NCBI GenBank assembly: GCA_039619475.1
Contig: CM077116.1
Span: 166,177,363-166,241,362 of the forward strand
Length of the DNA: 64,000 nucleotides
From: Icerya purchasi
Lineage: Eukaryota; Arthropoda; Insecta; Hemiptera; Monophlebidae
Reading direction: 5' to 3'
Both the position numbers and the translations under genes were made by a program. Positions 22,625 to 34,853 of the stretch are shown here, piece after piece. Position 1 is the first letter of the stretch. The number at the start of each line of letters is the position of its first letter. The notes beneath the pieces were generated by a model, which saw nothing but the letters and a program-made list of their open reading frames with translations, had not been told where the DNA came from and made no database searches.

Positions 22625-25590
22625 AATTTTCAACTATCAATTATATACGTTCTAACTTCAATTTATACATCACCGTAATTATTAGTACATTTCGAAACGT
22701 GTCGATCTAATTGTTATGGATGTGTGTGTTTCTATTATTTGTGCTTTTATAGTTTACAATTATAATATTGTTATGTGCCGAAAGCACACAAAACCGAGGG
22801 ATTCCTTGCAAGATTATTGAAATTACGCGGAAATTACTGTAAAAAGGAAGTGAGAATCTTCCGTCAACCGATAAAGACGTAATACTTATTATTATCAGTA
22901 TTATTAGCTTATTCACATTCGTTGAGCAATTAAAGTATTTGTTCCAGGATTAATGAAAATAATTCGCGGCACTATGTTGTTGTTCAACAACATTAAAAAC
23001 ACGATAAAAAAAAAAAAAAAAAAATTAACCGAAATTCAGACATTGGGGACATTTAAAATCGAGCGCGGTAAATATGCAAGTCCTCCGAAAACTCTGAAAA
23101 ACAACAAGGCGAAAAAAAAGCCTTTCAGCTGTTTCTGTAGCAATATAAAGAATCGTATCCTTTGCAAAATAAATCAAAAAAGATTAAAAATAATAGCGAA
23201 AGTTAAAAATAGTTCTGTCATAGAAAAAAGAAAAAAAAAAACAAAAAAAAAAAAACGGTTTAACCAAAGTTCTTGGCTCTCTAGAATAACACGTTTTTCG
23301 TGTACTTTTATTTCTTCAACGGAACAAATGTATCGTAATTATTTTTATTTATTCTGGACAAGAATTTAACTTTATATAAAAACCGAAACATTGTCAAATT
23401 TATCAACGCCACGTTTAAGAGAAAACCGTTCTATTGGTCCGCGCGGATTTTTGCGAATCAGTATATAAACCGATCGCATAACGTCCAGAGGACGATAAAA
23501 CCAAATCGTACTATTTATCAAAGTATAATGAAACTTATCCGCACGCAGGGAAATGGGAACTTTCTTTCGTTAATGAAGGGAAAATTCCGAATTGCAAAAT
23601 ATCCGCAAAGCCGAAAGATATTTCGATTATTTTTCATTTCCATTTCGAGGAACTCTTTCAAAAACATTAGGCACAAACACGGATCTGTAAGAAGATGACT
23701 CGAGATTATCCCTATTCCTCAGGACAAATAACGTAACTCAGAAAAGTAATAAGAATATTTCTCGGCGTGGTTTTAGCCCTACTTGCCAAATAAAATCTAT
23801 AAACACACTACCCTATAGGGAATTGCATCTGTGTTTTCCTCAAGTAATTCGTTCGCTGTGATAAGCTTGTTTGAAAAATGAATCGTGAATGGAATATGCA
23901 TAAAATCCACTATCCTTGGAGGATAACGCAAAATATCGGGGGATGTAGCATTCGCAGGAAACCAGGCAAATCAGCCGCCATCTTGAGGTAAACGCAGGAC
24001 TGGTGTTTATTATTATCGAGCAAAATTGATGTTTCTTCGAAAATTGCGATAGTTTCTTTTTCGGCGAATAAGTCACACTCATATTCTAAGTACACTCCTG
24101 CCAAAGTTTCCGCTAATTAAGATTTATCGAAAACCGTGTTTTAATTGTTACTCTGCAAATTGATTTCCATCCGCAAACCGGTTACTTGTCGTTTGTCAAA
24201 AAGCTGACAGAGGAAAAATCGGTCTGACTCCGTTCGACGTTTAAATTATTTTTCTTTTTTTTTGCTTGTTTGGGTTTTTCCCTGGGCTTGCCAATAATAG
24301 ACGATTACCCATCAACACGTGTACATAGCAGCAATTAGGAGTAACAAGGAATGGTATCTGACAAAGAATCCTATACACCGAGGATGGAGAAACAATAATA
24401 ATCAACGTCGATAAATGCCAAACATTATGCATGCTGAAAATAAAAGGAATGACATTTCCGAAGGTTAAAAGGAGTTAGCTGTCCCATACCATGGCCACAT
24501 CTGCAATTACAGAGCCCACAGTACGAAAAAAGGAATCTAGCTACAAATAATTAAGGAAGAAGAAAGACGGGATGTTTAAAAAGCAGTTAGAGCCACCAAA
24601 CTCCGCGTTCAGTTAGCGGCGAGTTTTCGAGTATTTCCTATTCCGGTCCATCAATTTCCATATAATTCCGTTTCTCGGTGTTTAAATATCGGCCGAACCA
24701 TCCTGACGAGGTATCGCATATGATGAGCAGCATCGAATGGTTAAAAGCATATTCGGTGTAGCAGTCGGTGCTGATAGGGGAATTTCTAATCAGCAGTAGC
24801 TGTGTAACAATAAATGTTTTTCCTGTTTGTTTTCATTTTTATTACTTTTTGTTCCGGTAAGTTCCGTGTGAATCCGGATTACGAATGTACTTCATTGTAG
24901 ACTTTATTTTTTTTTTTTTGTGGAATTGTTCACTTATAACAAATCAAATGGAAATGTTATTTTTAATGTAAAAAATGATTTTGAAATTTCTTCAGCATAT
25001 TTCTTAAACCGGACACAGTCTGTTATTCTTTTCTTTTTTTTTTTGGAAACAAACCATTTGATCATTATTAATCGTGACTTACGCAACCATATGTCGATGA
25101 CGTATACATACTGATAAACACTAAAATTCCTAATAAAAATAAAAAAAAAAAAGGTTCATTCCAAATCGTATCTTCTGCTATGGGTACGTATGCTGAGTGT
25201 CCTTATCGTTCATTCACCCCTTCAGACAGCTTCCAGCACCCGTCCATTTCCTTTTGCTGGCTTACCTTTTCTCCTGATAGCTTTTGTTTTTTTCCTCTAC
25301 CGCTAGCTTCCATAATCGCTTTCTGTGATATAGCAATAAAATTTGAATTTGTCTCACGTGCTTTAGGTTGTGCCGAATTAAGGGGATTCATTAGATATGA
25401 ATACAGCGCTAACGCTACATTTCAAGAACATCGATACAGATATTTAAGTAATATTTTCGATGAGCTGACGTTCAACCCGATTCTGATTTTTCTTGGATTA
25501 CTTCTATTTTTCCATTGCGTCGGAATCTGTGTGTATTTGGCAATTACTGCAACATGACGTGTTTCAGTTTCTGTGTTTTAACGTTCCAAG
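22625..25590. other. no supported gene
   Basis: AT-rich, with poly-A runs near 23009-23024 and 23229-23253 creating lysine-rich artefactual frames. An open frame at 25180-25557 (+) contains hydrophobic stretches, but I find no family match or splice logic. Confidence 0.4.
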
Positions 25591-25599
25591 ATTAATAAA

Positions 25600-25900
25600 A
25601 TGGTTACTATTTCACGTTCGGCAATATTCCTGAGACTTATTCTCAGGCGATCGTTGTTTCGGATTTTCTATAGTTAATTTGTAAGCTATATTTACTTCAA
25701 ATATTCCCCCCAAACCTATTGACCAGTTCTTCAGTTTACTGATAGGTATAGTTAATATTTTCGGAACTGTATCATCCGCAAATTGGGGAGGTTTGAGAAT
25801 TTTTTTCTTCCCGTGAATATTCCCCGATAATTGATAAACAAATGGAATCCCCCTTTTGCTATATAAATATGGTTTGGTCAAAAAATTTCTGTTTGCTGCC
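25600..25900 (-). mobile_element. I-group reverse transcriptase palm fragment, inverted
   Basis: The minus strand encodes a short RT-like piece with the catalytic box as QFADDTV, followed at the usual distance by LKNWSIGLGGIFEVN, the block after the FADD motif in non-LTR RTs. It lies immediately upstream of, and in opposite orientation to, the decayed I-group element at 25.9-28.2 kb, which lacks exactly this palm region. It may be an inverted piece of that element or a separate insertion. Short and divergent, so moderate confidence. Confidence 0.45.
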
Positions 25901-25919
25901 TATACTTACCGCCGAACCT

Positions 25920-28200
25920 CTCTATAACAGAGCAAGACATACATGCTATAATAGATTAATTTCCTACACCTTTCGTTGTTGTAGGAGACTTAAACTTCCA
26001 TAATCCCATGTGAGATGGATTGTATTCAAACAACAAGGGAAAAATAATCCAAGATATATTGAATGAAATAAACTTTTTATCTTCAACCCTAAAGAACACA
26101 CTCATTTCAGTCCCAAGTTCTGGTCAACTATAGACCTCCTATTTGGAACATCTAATCTGAGCCATCTAAATCACGCATTTCATCACTACGATATGTCACG
26201 GAACGTTCACGTCTAACCTTAATATAAATCCTTTAAGAGAGCATCGACCGAGAATAGATATGGAACTTTAAACAGGCCAGCTGGAAACTATTTCAAGAAC
26301 GGTGCTCGGAAGTGTCAAATTTCGACCATTGACAAACTGGTCTCATCATTCACTAGTCGCATTCTGGATTACGCTTCTCAGTCTATATCAAACTGCAATA
26401 CTTCTCGCAAAAAAAGCTCGTTTCATAGTGGAGAGAAGACTGTAGCGTTACAATTCGTAATCGGAGAAGAGTCTTAAAAACTTCGAAAATCTTTCCAACT
26501 CAATTCAACCTACTTAACTATCGAAAACTGAAAGCCTCAACGTACTATCAAACAAGCAAAAATAGACTCATGAAAATAATACATTATCAACTCCGCTGAC
26601 TTGTGCATGTTTATCAATTGCAAAAATTCTATAGTCGAAGAAGAAAATCTCCTCTAACAGAAACTAAGCAAATACACGAATGGACCCGACGCAATTGACT
26701 GCACATTTCACAAACTAAATCAATTGCAATCCACTTCTGCAAACACTATAAATTCCCTAAAAACCTAACCTCTCGAATCGACAATATACCTCCTTCATAA
26801 TACCTCGTCCTGGATTCCACAGTTCGTAAATCTTAAAGCAAAATGCTTTAAAAAAATCAATCTCTTAAAAATATTGGCTCACACAAATGTGTCACTACTG
26901 AAGCTTCATCGAACCCTTTTATCCGTCCAGTAATTAACTATGGCGCACCTCTTGACACGGTTTCGCTACTCGAATCACGCCTCGCCTCTTTGAATAGAAC
27001 TCCAAAAACATGCCTGAGGTTAATTACAGGCGCTTTTCGTACCACATCAATCGGCAGTCTTCTAAACGAATCTTCAGGACCCCCCTCCCCCTAAATGTTC
27101 AAATTGATCTTGCCTCCACAAATGCCATTCTTAACATTCTCGCCAATCAACTATTCTCTTCACTTCATGATCCCGCCGAACTCGCTTTTTCATAACAACG
27201 ATAATCTTAAATCGGTAATTCTAAAAAACATCAATCTTCTAAATTTTCCTTTCAATATAAATCCACCGTGGCTAAATTCTAATTATAGATCTATCTCTTA
27301 TTGACCTGTGAACAGGTTCCAAACTAATCCGGCTACTTATCATCAAAACTACAATAACCTCCTAAATATATACCAAATACACAGATGATTCTAAAGCACC
27401 ATACAAAGCTCTGGGTATTCTCCATCGTTCACGAAAACAATATGTTTCCGTTTGCACTACACACCGGAGTTCTCCGTTCAGCCAACCGAACTATGGCACA
27501 GAACTCACATCCAGCCACATTCTGATACTAACTGATTCACTATCTGCGCTCGTTTCCATCGAAATGTTTTACAAAAAAGGGAAACATCATCCCATATCCC
27601 GGGAAATAATTTAAATGCTATCGTCATCAAGCGAAGAACTCCGGATCACATCTCACTCAAACGTTCGTCAAAACGAACAAGCCGATGAAACTGCAAAACT
27701 AGCCTTAAGTATTTCCCCAGTACCAAACGTTCCAATCTCAATCGCCGATTTGAAAAAACCTTCCAACGAATCTGCGATTTAGTGTCAGACGCAAACAAAC
27801 CAGAATCAATTAAGAAAATTCCGTTGAAGGACATTCTTTTCCGCCCAAGAACGAGTCACTCCGCCTTAACGTATGGATACATCTTAAATAAGCAACCGCG
27901 ACCAATATGTGACACCTGCAATGTCCTAATATCAATCACATAATTACCGAATGCTCGAAATTTTCTAGTCAAAAAAATTAGCATTTTCTAAATGAAACTC
28001 TTGAATTCGTACTATCCCTCCGAGAGTTACAATACTTCAAGCTATTGTTATACCTCAAAGCTGCCAAACTTTATAACCTGATTTAACAATCGCAGTTTTT
28101 TCGCCTCTAGTCAAAAAGCTGTACAGGACGCTATAAATCAAAAATATAAAATTAAAAAAAATATGGTACAATACAATAAAGAGAATAAAAATTTCTCACA
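25920..28200 (+). mobile_element. I-group LINE, decayed ORF2 with internal deletion
   Basis: Reading + strand frames in order: endonuclease (VVGDLNFHNPM near 25980, then NKGKIIQDILN and SVPSSGQL), RT fingers (GPDAIDCTFHKL near 26685), RT thumb (IRPVINYGAPL, then RTPKTCLRLITGAFRTTSIG near 26925-27060), RNase H (ILILTDSLSALVSIEM near 27520; SHSNVRQNEQADETAKLAL near 27645-27710) and a C-terminal remnant to about 28080. The RT palm with its aspartates is missing between fingers and thumb. Stops and shifts are frequent. Ancient and inactive. Confidence 0.72.
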
Positions 28201-29450
28201 AATATAATTATAATCCTAGGGGTTTAGACCCGTCGAGCTTATACTTGTCAACAGATTTCTTATTTTATATTTTACAATAGTTTGTACGTTATACGAATTG
28301 AAATCAAGAACATCAAATGTTCATCTATATGTGCATCTGTTTTTTGTTGTTTTTTTGTTTCATGATCTTGTTTATATTTCCTTCTATCTATAACATGCCT
28401 TTTTTGTTTAATTCTTCTGTCAATTTCGTTTCTATTATTTCATTTATTTCTTTTAATATTTCAATATATGACACATACCTTTTCTTGTCATATTTTGTTC
28501 TAGAAATTGGAAGTTCGTACTTCTGTTTTTTCCTCAAGTTTTGTATTACATATATCTTTATTATTTTTTCTAACTTTGTATTTTTATGTACTATTTCGTG
28601 TTCCTAAATCTTCATAATCTAGTATAGAGCGACTTCTTACAATTGAAAGTTTTCTTCTTTTAAATTCACTTCGTTTGTAATCCATTTCTTTTATCCATAT
28701 GAAATTGAATGTTTCAGGTGCGATTCCATCAGTGCATGATAAATTATTTTTAATGTTTTAACTTGATACATGTGTATTTTAATGTATAAAACGGTGTAAT
28801 CATAAATGTTCATCTACAATTAAATAGCTCTCTATAACTTTGTATCTCTTCAATAATTTCGCAATTTACTTTTAAAAACTTTTCCCGTATAATAATAGTG
28901 TGCGTATTTACATGCATTGTATTTTCATCTCTGGGGATTCCCTTTTAAATAACATTATTTTAAGACCGTCATCACGTGTCAATTTACTTGTTGATATTAA
29001 GTTCTACTGCACATCTTTCTGCTATCTCAGTATCTTTATGCATAATCGTTATGACTGTGTCCTCTGCGAAAGAAAATAACTCGGAATTGTAATGTTTCAT
29101 ATAGCCCACTTGTGTGCATGATAAATAACAATCCGGAGACAACTGTCTAGCGGCACAACTTTACTTTCTTTTACTGCTTCCATTTGTTCACCTTTCATAT
29201 ATATAAACCATCTTTAACCTCCCATTTTGTACATAATCATCTTAAATATAGTGGAGCGAAAAAAAAAACTTTGATATATAGATGCAGCAGTAGGCATGAA
29301 GAATTATACGTATTTAAAATTCTCACTAAACATTCCTGGAATTATTTATAATAAATTATTTGCACGCAGTAATTGTTTTTTTATAGCAGACTCTCTTTTG
29401 TCAATTTTTCCTAGCCAATCACGGTACTCCTTCTTTTCTTGGAATTACTA

Positions 29451-29454
<4 letters not shown>
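28201..29454. other. no supported gene
   Basis: T-rich DNA giving hydrophobic low-complexity frames (for example 28317-28607). No gene recognised. Confidence 0.45.

Positions 29455-29487
<33 letters not shown>
29455..29487. repeat. (AT)n microsatellite
   Basis: About sixteen AT units. Confidence 0.92.
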
Positions 29488-29491
<4 letters not shown>

Positions 29492-29512
29492 TATGACGTA
29501 ATTCTTAGGCTA

Positions 29513-29531
29513 CCCCCCCCCCCCCCCCCCC
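29513..29531. repeat. poly-C run
   Basis: Nineteen consecutive C residues, 30 bp before the left long direct repeat. Confidence 0.9.
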
Positions 29532-29561
29532 TAGAAAAAATGTCCCAATTTTATGTAACGA

Positions 29562-30027
29562 AATATGTAACGAAGAAATGTCTTAATTTTATATAATAAA
29601 AGTTAAATGTTAGAATAAGATTTTTGTGATTATGTCATTTTTTTTGTGTTGATGTCAGTAAAAATTGGGCTGTAAATTTTGATCATTTTATACAAAGTAT
29701 AGAAGAGAAAGGGACAGAAATGAAATCAAGAGGGGTCAAGGGGCACAGCCCCTTGCGAGGCCAAAATGGCCGAGTTATATATATGTATATATATATATAT
29801 GTATATTGCATAACAATTAATTAAATTTTTAAATTTATTTTATCCGCATTATGTTTTTATGCAAAATAATTTTTTTAAAGCCTTCGTTAATAGCATACTG
29901 ATAGCGCCTATTCCGCTTGAAAGATTTTTTTTTTGTTTTTTTTCCCGTGAGTGTTTATTACGTTAAATGATAGGTTATTATCCATATTAGCGTTCTGTTA
30001 GGCCTCACATACACACACACACACACG

Positions 30028-30060
<33 letters not shown>

Positions 30061-30071
30061 GTATATATGTA

Positions 30072-30076
<5 letters not shown>
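29562..30076. repeat. long direct repeat, left copy (candidate giant target-site duplication)
   Basis: These 515 bp match 36779-37287 essentially base for base. The only differences I see are a few units in the CA and TA microsatellites near its right end (around 30010-30070). The match begins at AATATGTAACGAAG and ends at GTATATATGTAATATT. At that end the LINE poly-T begins immediately. Inside are two adjacent hairpins: CAAGGGGC/GCCCCTTG at 29737-29755 and GGCCA/TGGCC at 29759-29771. No coding content. The borders coincide with the LINE ends, which fits duplication on insertion. Confidence 0.93.
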
Positions 30077-30119
<43 letters not shown>

Positions 30120-30242
30120 GCCTGGCGGCTAAGTAGCTTACCATTTGGCCACTTCCATATCAAAATAAGTTTAAATTATTCCACTTCTCTTCTCTTCTCC
30201 TCTTCTTTTTCTCTCTTTTTTTTTTCTTTTTTTCCCTTTTTT

Positions 30243-30275
<33 letters not shown>

Positions 30276-30758
30276 TGAATAAAGAAAAACGTATTGGAAA
30301 AATGAGCAAATGAAAATCTAATGACAAGGACAATTCACCAGCCATCTATCCGGACCAACTGAGCAAGATAAATATATTTTTTTTGAATTTCCGGACAACT
30401 ATGGCCGTAAATGAATTAACATTACCCACAGCCTGTCTGCCTGGAATCATTTATCAATAACCTGACTGTTCTGGTCAGTACCCGGGAACTTGAAATTCCA
30501 GACTCAACTGAACAGCCATAATATTTTGCTCGTTAGATTAAGATGGTACAAATTGCACCATATCTTCGTGGTCGGCGATGATCATATCTTCTGGTTGAAT
30601 TCAATTAATATAGGACGCACTTGACAGAACTATTATTATAAATACTTGTGAATAGTAAGGATAAACAAACTCCGGGAGCGAAGGAAAAAATAAATAAATA
30701 AATAAAAAATAAAAAAAAATAAAAAAAAAAAAAAAAATTAGTCCTCCATACAAATAAG

Positions 30759-33700
30759 TTAAATAACAATCTTGTTTTGAAAAATAAACCTAAAAATCAA
30801 AAATTGAGCCTTCTCTCCGCATCCTAGCAAATGATGCAAGGAATACGGTGGATACCTTCCGAGGGATATCAATTTATTAAAAAAAGTATGTCTACTGCCT
30901 TCAAATTTCTCGCAATTAAACAAAAGATGATTTATGTCCTCCAAAAAGTTAACAGACGAATGGTTATTGCATTGTCGCTGGTTATCAGCATGCATAAAAT
31001 TATGTGACACACGAGAATGCCCCATACGCAGTCTACACAATATAGTAACATATCTGCGGAGGAGATGAGGAGGCATTGAAATTGACACGTGGAGATACCA
31101 TGGGTGTGTCGGAATAAAAGGTTGAACGATATTAAAGTATGAACCCTTCCTGGCCAATCGCCAATGCTTATTCCAGGACGTATAATGATTGCGGTTAATT
31201 ACAGAATTTAAATCACCAGCTGGAATAAAAGGAAATTCAATGCCCATTGAAGGCGCATCCTTGGCGGCCCTATCGGCCACCTCATTTAGTTCTATCCCCG
31301 CATGACTTGGAACCCAACAAAACTCCACAACACCGCCCTGTAAAATGATAATCGAACATTTCTCTCTTATCTCCCAAACAGTGGGATGATAGTTGGGTTT
31401 AAAGAGGCAATTTTGTAGCGCTAAAAGGGAGCTAAGGCTGTCGCTGCATATAACATATGTGCCCCTGCTACCAAGTACATTAAGTATATAGTCGCAGGCC
31501 TTGGCAATTGCCAACAGCTCGGCTGAGAAGATAGATGCCAAAGGTGGGAGTTTGAATTTTTGTACAGTAACTTCGTCAACAACAAAGGCAGTACCAACAG
31601 GATCGGAATTCCGACCGGATTTGGAGCCATCAGTGAAGATTTTGGAATATCCAGAAAATGCTGTCTCTAATGCGGTTGTAAGATCTGCTTCCCGACCGAG
31701 AAGAGTATTCTGATTATGTCTAATATTGTCAAATAATGTTGTATTAATGTTTAAGTTAATAAGGTTAATTTCGTATGGAATTCTGAAATATTTAGATGGA
31801 TATTTAGGAATTAGGGCCGGACAATATTTATAGTATTGAGGAATTCTGGCTGATAATAACGGTAGTTTAGAGGAAAGAAATCTCCAGTTATTACTAATAC
31901 TATAAGTAATATTAAGCAGATGCGGATAACTATAATTACAGTACTTTAATAAAAATCTATCCGCCAATATATTTCTTCTTAACTGTAGTGGGGCAATCTT
32001 CGTCTCCGCTTCAAGACCCGCTACTGGAGCGGATCGAACATTTCCTGTTATAAGTCTAAGTCCGATATTCTGTAGAGTATCTAGTTTCCTAAGGTTCGAT
32101 TTGGAGGCTGAGCCATAAAATATCGAGCCGTAATCAATTCTGGAAAGTATCAGTGATTTATATAACAAGGCTATAATTACAGGGTCGGATCCCCATGAAG
32201 CGTTTCCAATAGCCTTCAGGGGGTTCAGTGTTTTCAAGATTTGACTTTGAAGTATTTGGATGTGACGAGCCCAAGTAAGCCTTGAATCCAAATACAATCC
32301 CAAGTACTTCACATAAGATTTATGCGCGATATTAATCCCATTTATTTTTATCTTAATACATTCTGCGTTGTAGGGTCTTAATGTGAATATCACAACAGTG
32401 GACTTAGCAGGGGAAATTTCCAGTTTAATTTCCTGAAAGAATTTGCCACATAAGTAGACTGACTGATTGCTCTCTACTGTACATTCCTTTATCTCTTTAT
32501 TTCTATTCAGTATGATAAAATCATCAGCATAGGAGAAAATTTGTGAGTTATGTGGCAACCGTATGCTGAAGACTGAATGTACATAGATATTAAACAAAAC
32601 CGGGCTTAAAATTGATCCCTGTGCCAAACCCGTGTAAGCAACTCTACCAACCATTTCCTTGGTGACCGGGTTCAAAAATTTAAGTTTTCTGTTGAGAAAC
32701 AAGTTGCTGATGTACTTAGCCAAGACTGTTGGAACTCCTATACTTACTAGCTGCTGATGTAATGTCAGAATACTAACATTATCAAATGCCCCCTTGATAT
32801 CCAGAAAAATGGCCGAAAGGAATTCCTTTCTCAAAAAAGAAGCATAGATTTCGTTCACTAAATGAGCAGTGCAATCTAACGTTCCAAGGCCCGGTCTAAA
32901 TCCGAACATTCCGGCTGGGAAGATTTTTTTATTCTCTATCCACCAAACAAGCCTATTATTAATGACTATTTCGAATGTTTTTCTAACACAAGAAGCCAGT
33001 GAGATCGGTCTGTAAGACGTAGCTTCTAACGGAGATTTACCGGATTTTAAAATAGGAATTATTATGAATTGTGTCCATTCAAGAGGAGTGACTGAGTTGA
33101 ATAACAATTCATTAAATATGTGTACCAGAACGCTTTTCGCCTTGTTCCCTAAATTTTTCAGAATCGAATAAGTAATACCGTCTATCCCCGGCGAAGAATC
33201 TTTACCTTTATTCTTTAATGCCAATCCTAGTTCCTCGACTGATATGGGATTGGACAGAATATGAGATTGTTGATAATTGTTTTCAAGCTCGATTCCATAT
33301 ATTTCCGAGATGCAAGGAACATAACACGGGGCTACAGAGCAAGTAAACTGGTCGAACCAACAATCACTTTTTAGAGATGTGGAGTGGAAATTCTTATTCT
33401 TGAATCGTTTAGCTAAAGACCAGATAACTTTGAGCGGAGTGTTTCGATTAAACGATGAGCAAAATCTCCTCCAAGAGGCTCTTTTGGTGCTTTTGAGAAG
33501 TCTACGTGTTTCCGCATTAATCCTTTTATATTCAAGGTAAGCTTGCATCGTACCACTTCTTCGAAAAACGTTTAGTGCCTGATTCCGTTCTTTGATCTTT
33601 TCCCCGCATTCCCTGTTCCACCAGGGAGAAGCCGGTTTGTTACCTAAATATGGAGATGGTTTCGGAAAAGATTGATCCAAGGCAGAGCTTAACATTTTTA

Positions 33701-34532
33701 GAAAAAGATTATACTGTCCCAATGGGGTAGTTTCCATCTGGATTTTACCTACCTCCTGTTCCATAATATTTCTAAATTTTCCCCAATCACCATCTAAGAG
33801 TTTCCAGCGCTTCCTTTGGTCGACTTCCTTGATTTCAGGGAATGATGAAGGATTTCTATGTGTGTTATTGATTTCAAATAATATGGGAAGATGGTCGCTA
33901 CCAAGAGAATCGGGAAATACTGACCATGAACAATCGAGATAAATATCGGGCGACACCATCGTCAAATCAACCGGATTCATAAACCGAGATGGATGAGGAA
34001 TTTTAGTCGGTGTACCGTCATTTAAAAGGCACAGATTAGATTCAGAGAGAATTTCTATGACTGCTGCTCCCTTACTATCATTGCAATTGCAGCCCCACAT
34101 CCTATTCAAAGCATTAAAATCTCCACTGAAAATTATAGGCCACGAACTTAAACTGGCAAGAGTAGCTGAAACAGATGTTGGATTGATAAGATGTCCCGGG
34201 GGAGAATAATATGATATAAAATAAAATGAAGAATTACAAACATTTACCCTGATGGAAACTGCATTAGATTCCGAATTGTTACTAAATGATTTTAAATTAG
34301 TTTGAATCAGATCATGATCAATGTCATTTCTCACTAGTATGGCGACGCCGCCGTACCCGTCGGCTCTGTCATCACGATAACAGCTGTAATTTCTTAAGTG
34401 GAACTGTTTATCGGGGGATAACCAAGTTTCACATAATAATATTATATCAAAGTTATTATTAAATACAAAAACCTCAAACTCGCACAAATTACACAAGATG
34501 CTACGGGCATTCCATTGAACTACCCTAAGCAA
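30759..34532 (-). CDS. I-group LINE ORF2 protein: endonuclease, reverse transcriptase, RNase H
   Basis: This multifunctional protein nicks target DNA and reverse-transcribes element RNA at the nick. About 1257 residues from the first conserved block. Apurinic-like endonuclease: VVQWNARS (about 5-12), ETWL (about 35), GDFNALNR (about 137), SDHLPILF (about 212, catalytic histidine). Reverse transcriptase: PGIDGITY (about 448), FLDIKGAFDNV (about 577), AQGSILSP (about 637), YADD (about 668, intact aspartates), LGLYLD. RNase H: TDGS (about 967), AELLAI (about 1003), SDSLSS (about 1031), NEVADRA (about 1085). A Cys/His-rich tail (RQCNNH, then NHLLFNC) follows. No stops or frameshifts. There is no ATG between the upstream in-frame TAA (near 34588) and the endonuclease. 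The coordinate given starts at a TTG, and the first true methionine is after GDFNALNR. Initiation is therefore non-AUG, by termination-reinitiation or a related mechanism, or the copy is defective here. Confidence 0.93.
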   Translation of the reverse strand: MLRVVQWNARSILCNLCEFEVFVFNNNFDIILLCETWLSPDKQFHLRNYSCYRDDRADGYGGVAILVRNDIDHDLIQTNLKSFSNNSESNAVSIRVNVCNSSFYFISYYSPPGHLINPTSVSATLASLSSWPIIFSGDFNALNRMWGCNCNDSKGAAVIEILSESNLCLLNDGTPTKIPHPSRFMNPVDLTMVSPDIYLDCSWSVFPDSLGSDHLPILFEINNTHRNPSSFPEIKEVDQRKRWKLLDGDWGKFRNIMEQEVGKIQMETTPLGQYNLFLKMLSSALDQSFPKPSPYLGNKPASPWWNRECGEKIKERNQALNVFRRSGTMQAYLEYKRINAETRRLLKSTKRASWRRFCSSFNRNTPLKVIWSLAKRFKNKNFHSTSLKSDCWFDQFTCSVAPCYVPCISEIYGIELENNYQQSHILSNPISVEELGLALKNKGKDSSPGIDGITYSILKNLGNKAKSVLVHIFNELLFNSVTPLEWTQFIIIPILKSGKSPLEATSYRPISLASCVRKTFEIVINNRLVWWIENKKIFPAGMFGFRPGLGTLDCTAHLVNEIYASFLRKEFLSAIFLDIKGAFDNVSILTLHQQLVSIGVPTVLAKYISNLFLNRKLKFLNPVTKEMVGRVAYTGLAQGSILSPVLFNIYVHSVFSIRLPHNSQIFSYADDFIILNRNKEIKECTVESNQSVYLCGKFFQEIKLEISPAKSTVVIFTLRPYNAECIKIKINGINIAHKSYVKYLGLYLDSRLTWARHIQILQSQILKTLNPLKAIGNASWGSDPVIIALLYKSLILSRIDYGSIFYGSASKSNLRKLDTLQNIGLRLITGNVRSAPVAGLEAETKIAPLQLRRNILADRFLLKYCNYSYPHLLNITYSISNNWRFLSSKLPLLSARIPQYYKYCPALIPKYPSKYFRIPYEINLINLNINTTLFDNIRHNQNTLLGREADLTTALETAFSGYSKIFTDGSKSGRNSDPVGTAFVVDEVTVQKFKLPPLASIFSAELLAIAKACDYILNVLGSRGTYVICSDSLSSLLALQNCLFKPNYHPTVWEIREKCSIIILQGGVVEFCWVPSHAGIELNEVADRAAKDAPSMGIEFPFIPAGDLNSVINRNHYTSWNKHWRLARKGSYFNIVQPFIPTHPWYLHVSISMPPHLLRRYVTILCRLRMGHSRVSHNFMHADNQRQCNNHSSVNFLEDINHLLFNCEKFEGSRHTFFNKLISLGRYPPYSLHHLLGCGEKAQFLIFRFIFQNKIVI

Positions 34533-34853
34533 TGTGGAATAAGGAAGAATAAAAATAGAATAGAATTAAAAAAGGTTAGGTTCGAGGCTGATTAGTGTAT
34601 TCAATTACCATAAGTAGCTATTTTACTAAACTTAAATGAATATCCCAGTTATTTTATCTTGTAGGAAAAAATCTATTTAAATAATACTAATTAATTATGG
34701 TATAATACTGTGAATGAACGGAATTTAAAATTATTATAATTTAAAATTAGTTGTATTATCACGATAATTATGAATGTTTATTATATAACTAATGGAAAAA
34801 TAGAATAAAATAAAATAAAATTCCCATTATACAATATTAACGGTATATAATAT
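34533..34853 (-). other. ORF1-ORF2 spacer of the LINE
   Basis: 321 nt between the ORF1 stop (TAA at 34854-34856) and the start of conserved ORF2 sequence. It is AT-rich with stops in all minus-strand frames. The open part of the ORF2 frame extends about 54 nt upstream without an ATG. An unusually long spacer for elements that use simple stop-restart translation. Confidence 0.7.

Noticed and set aside
25180..25557. Possible small membrane protein
   Set aside because: Non-AT-biased in part but without family match, start context or splice sites.
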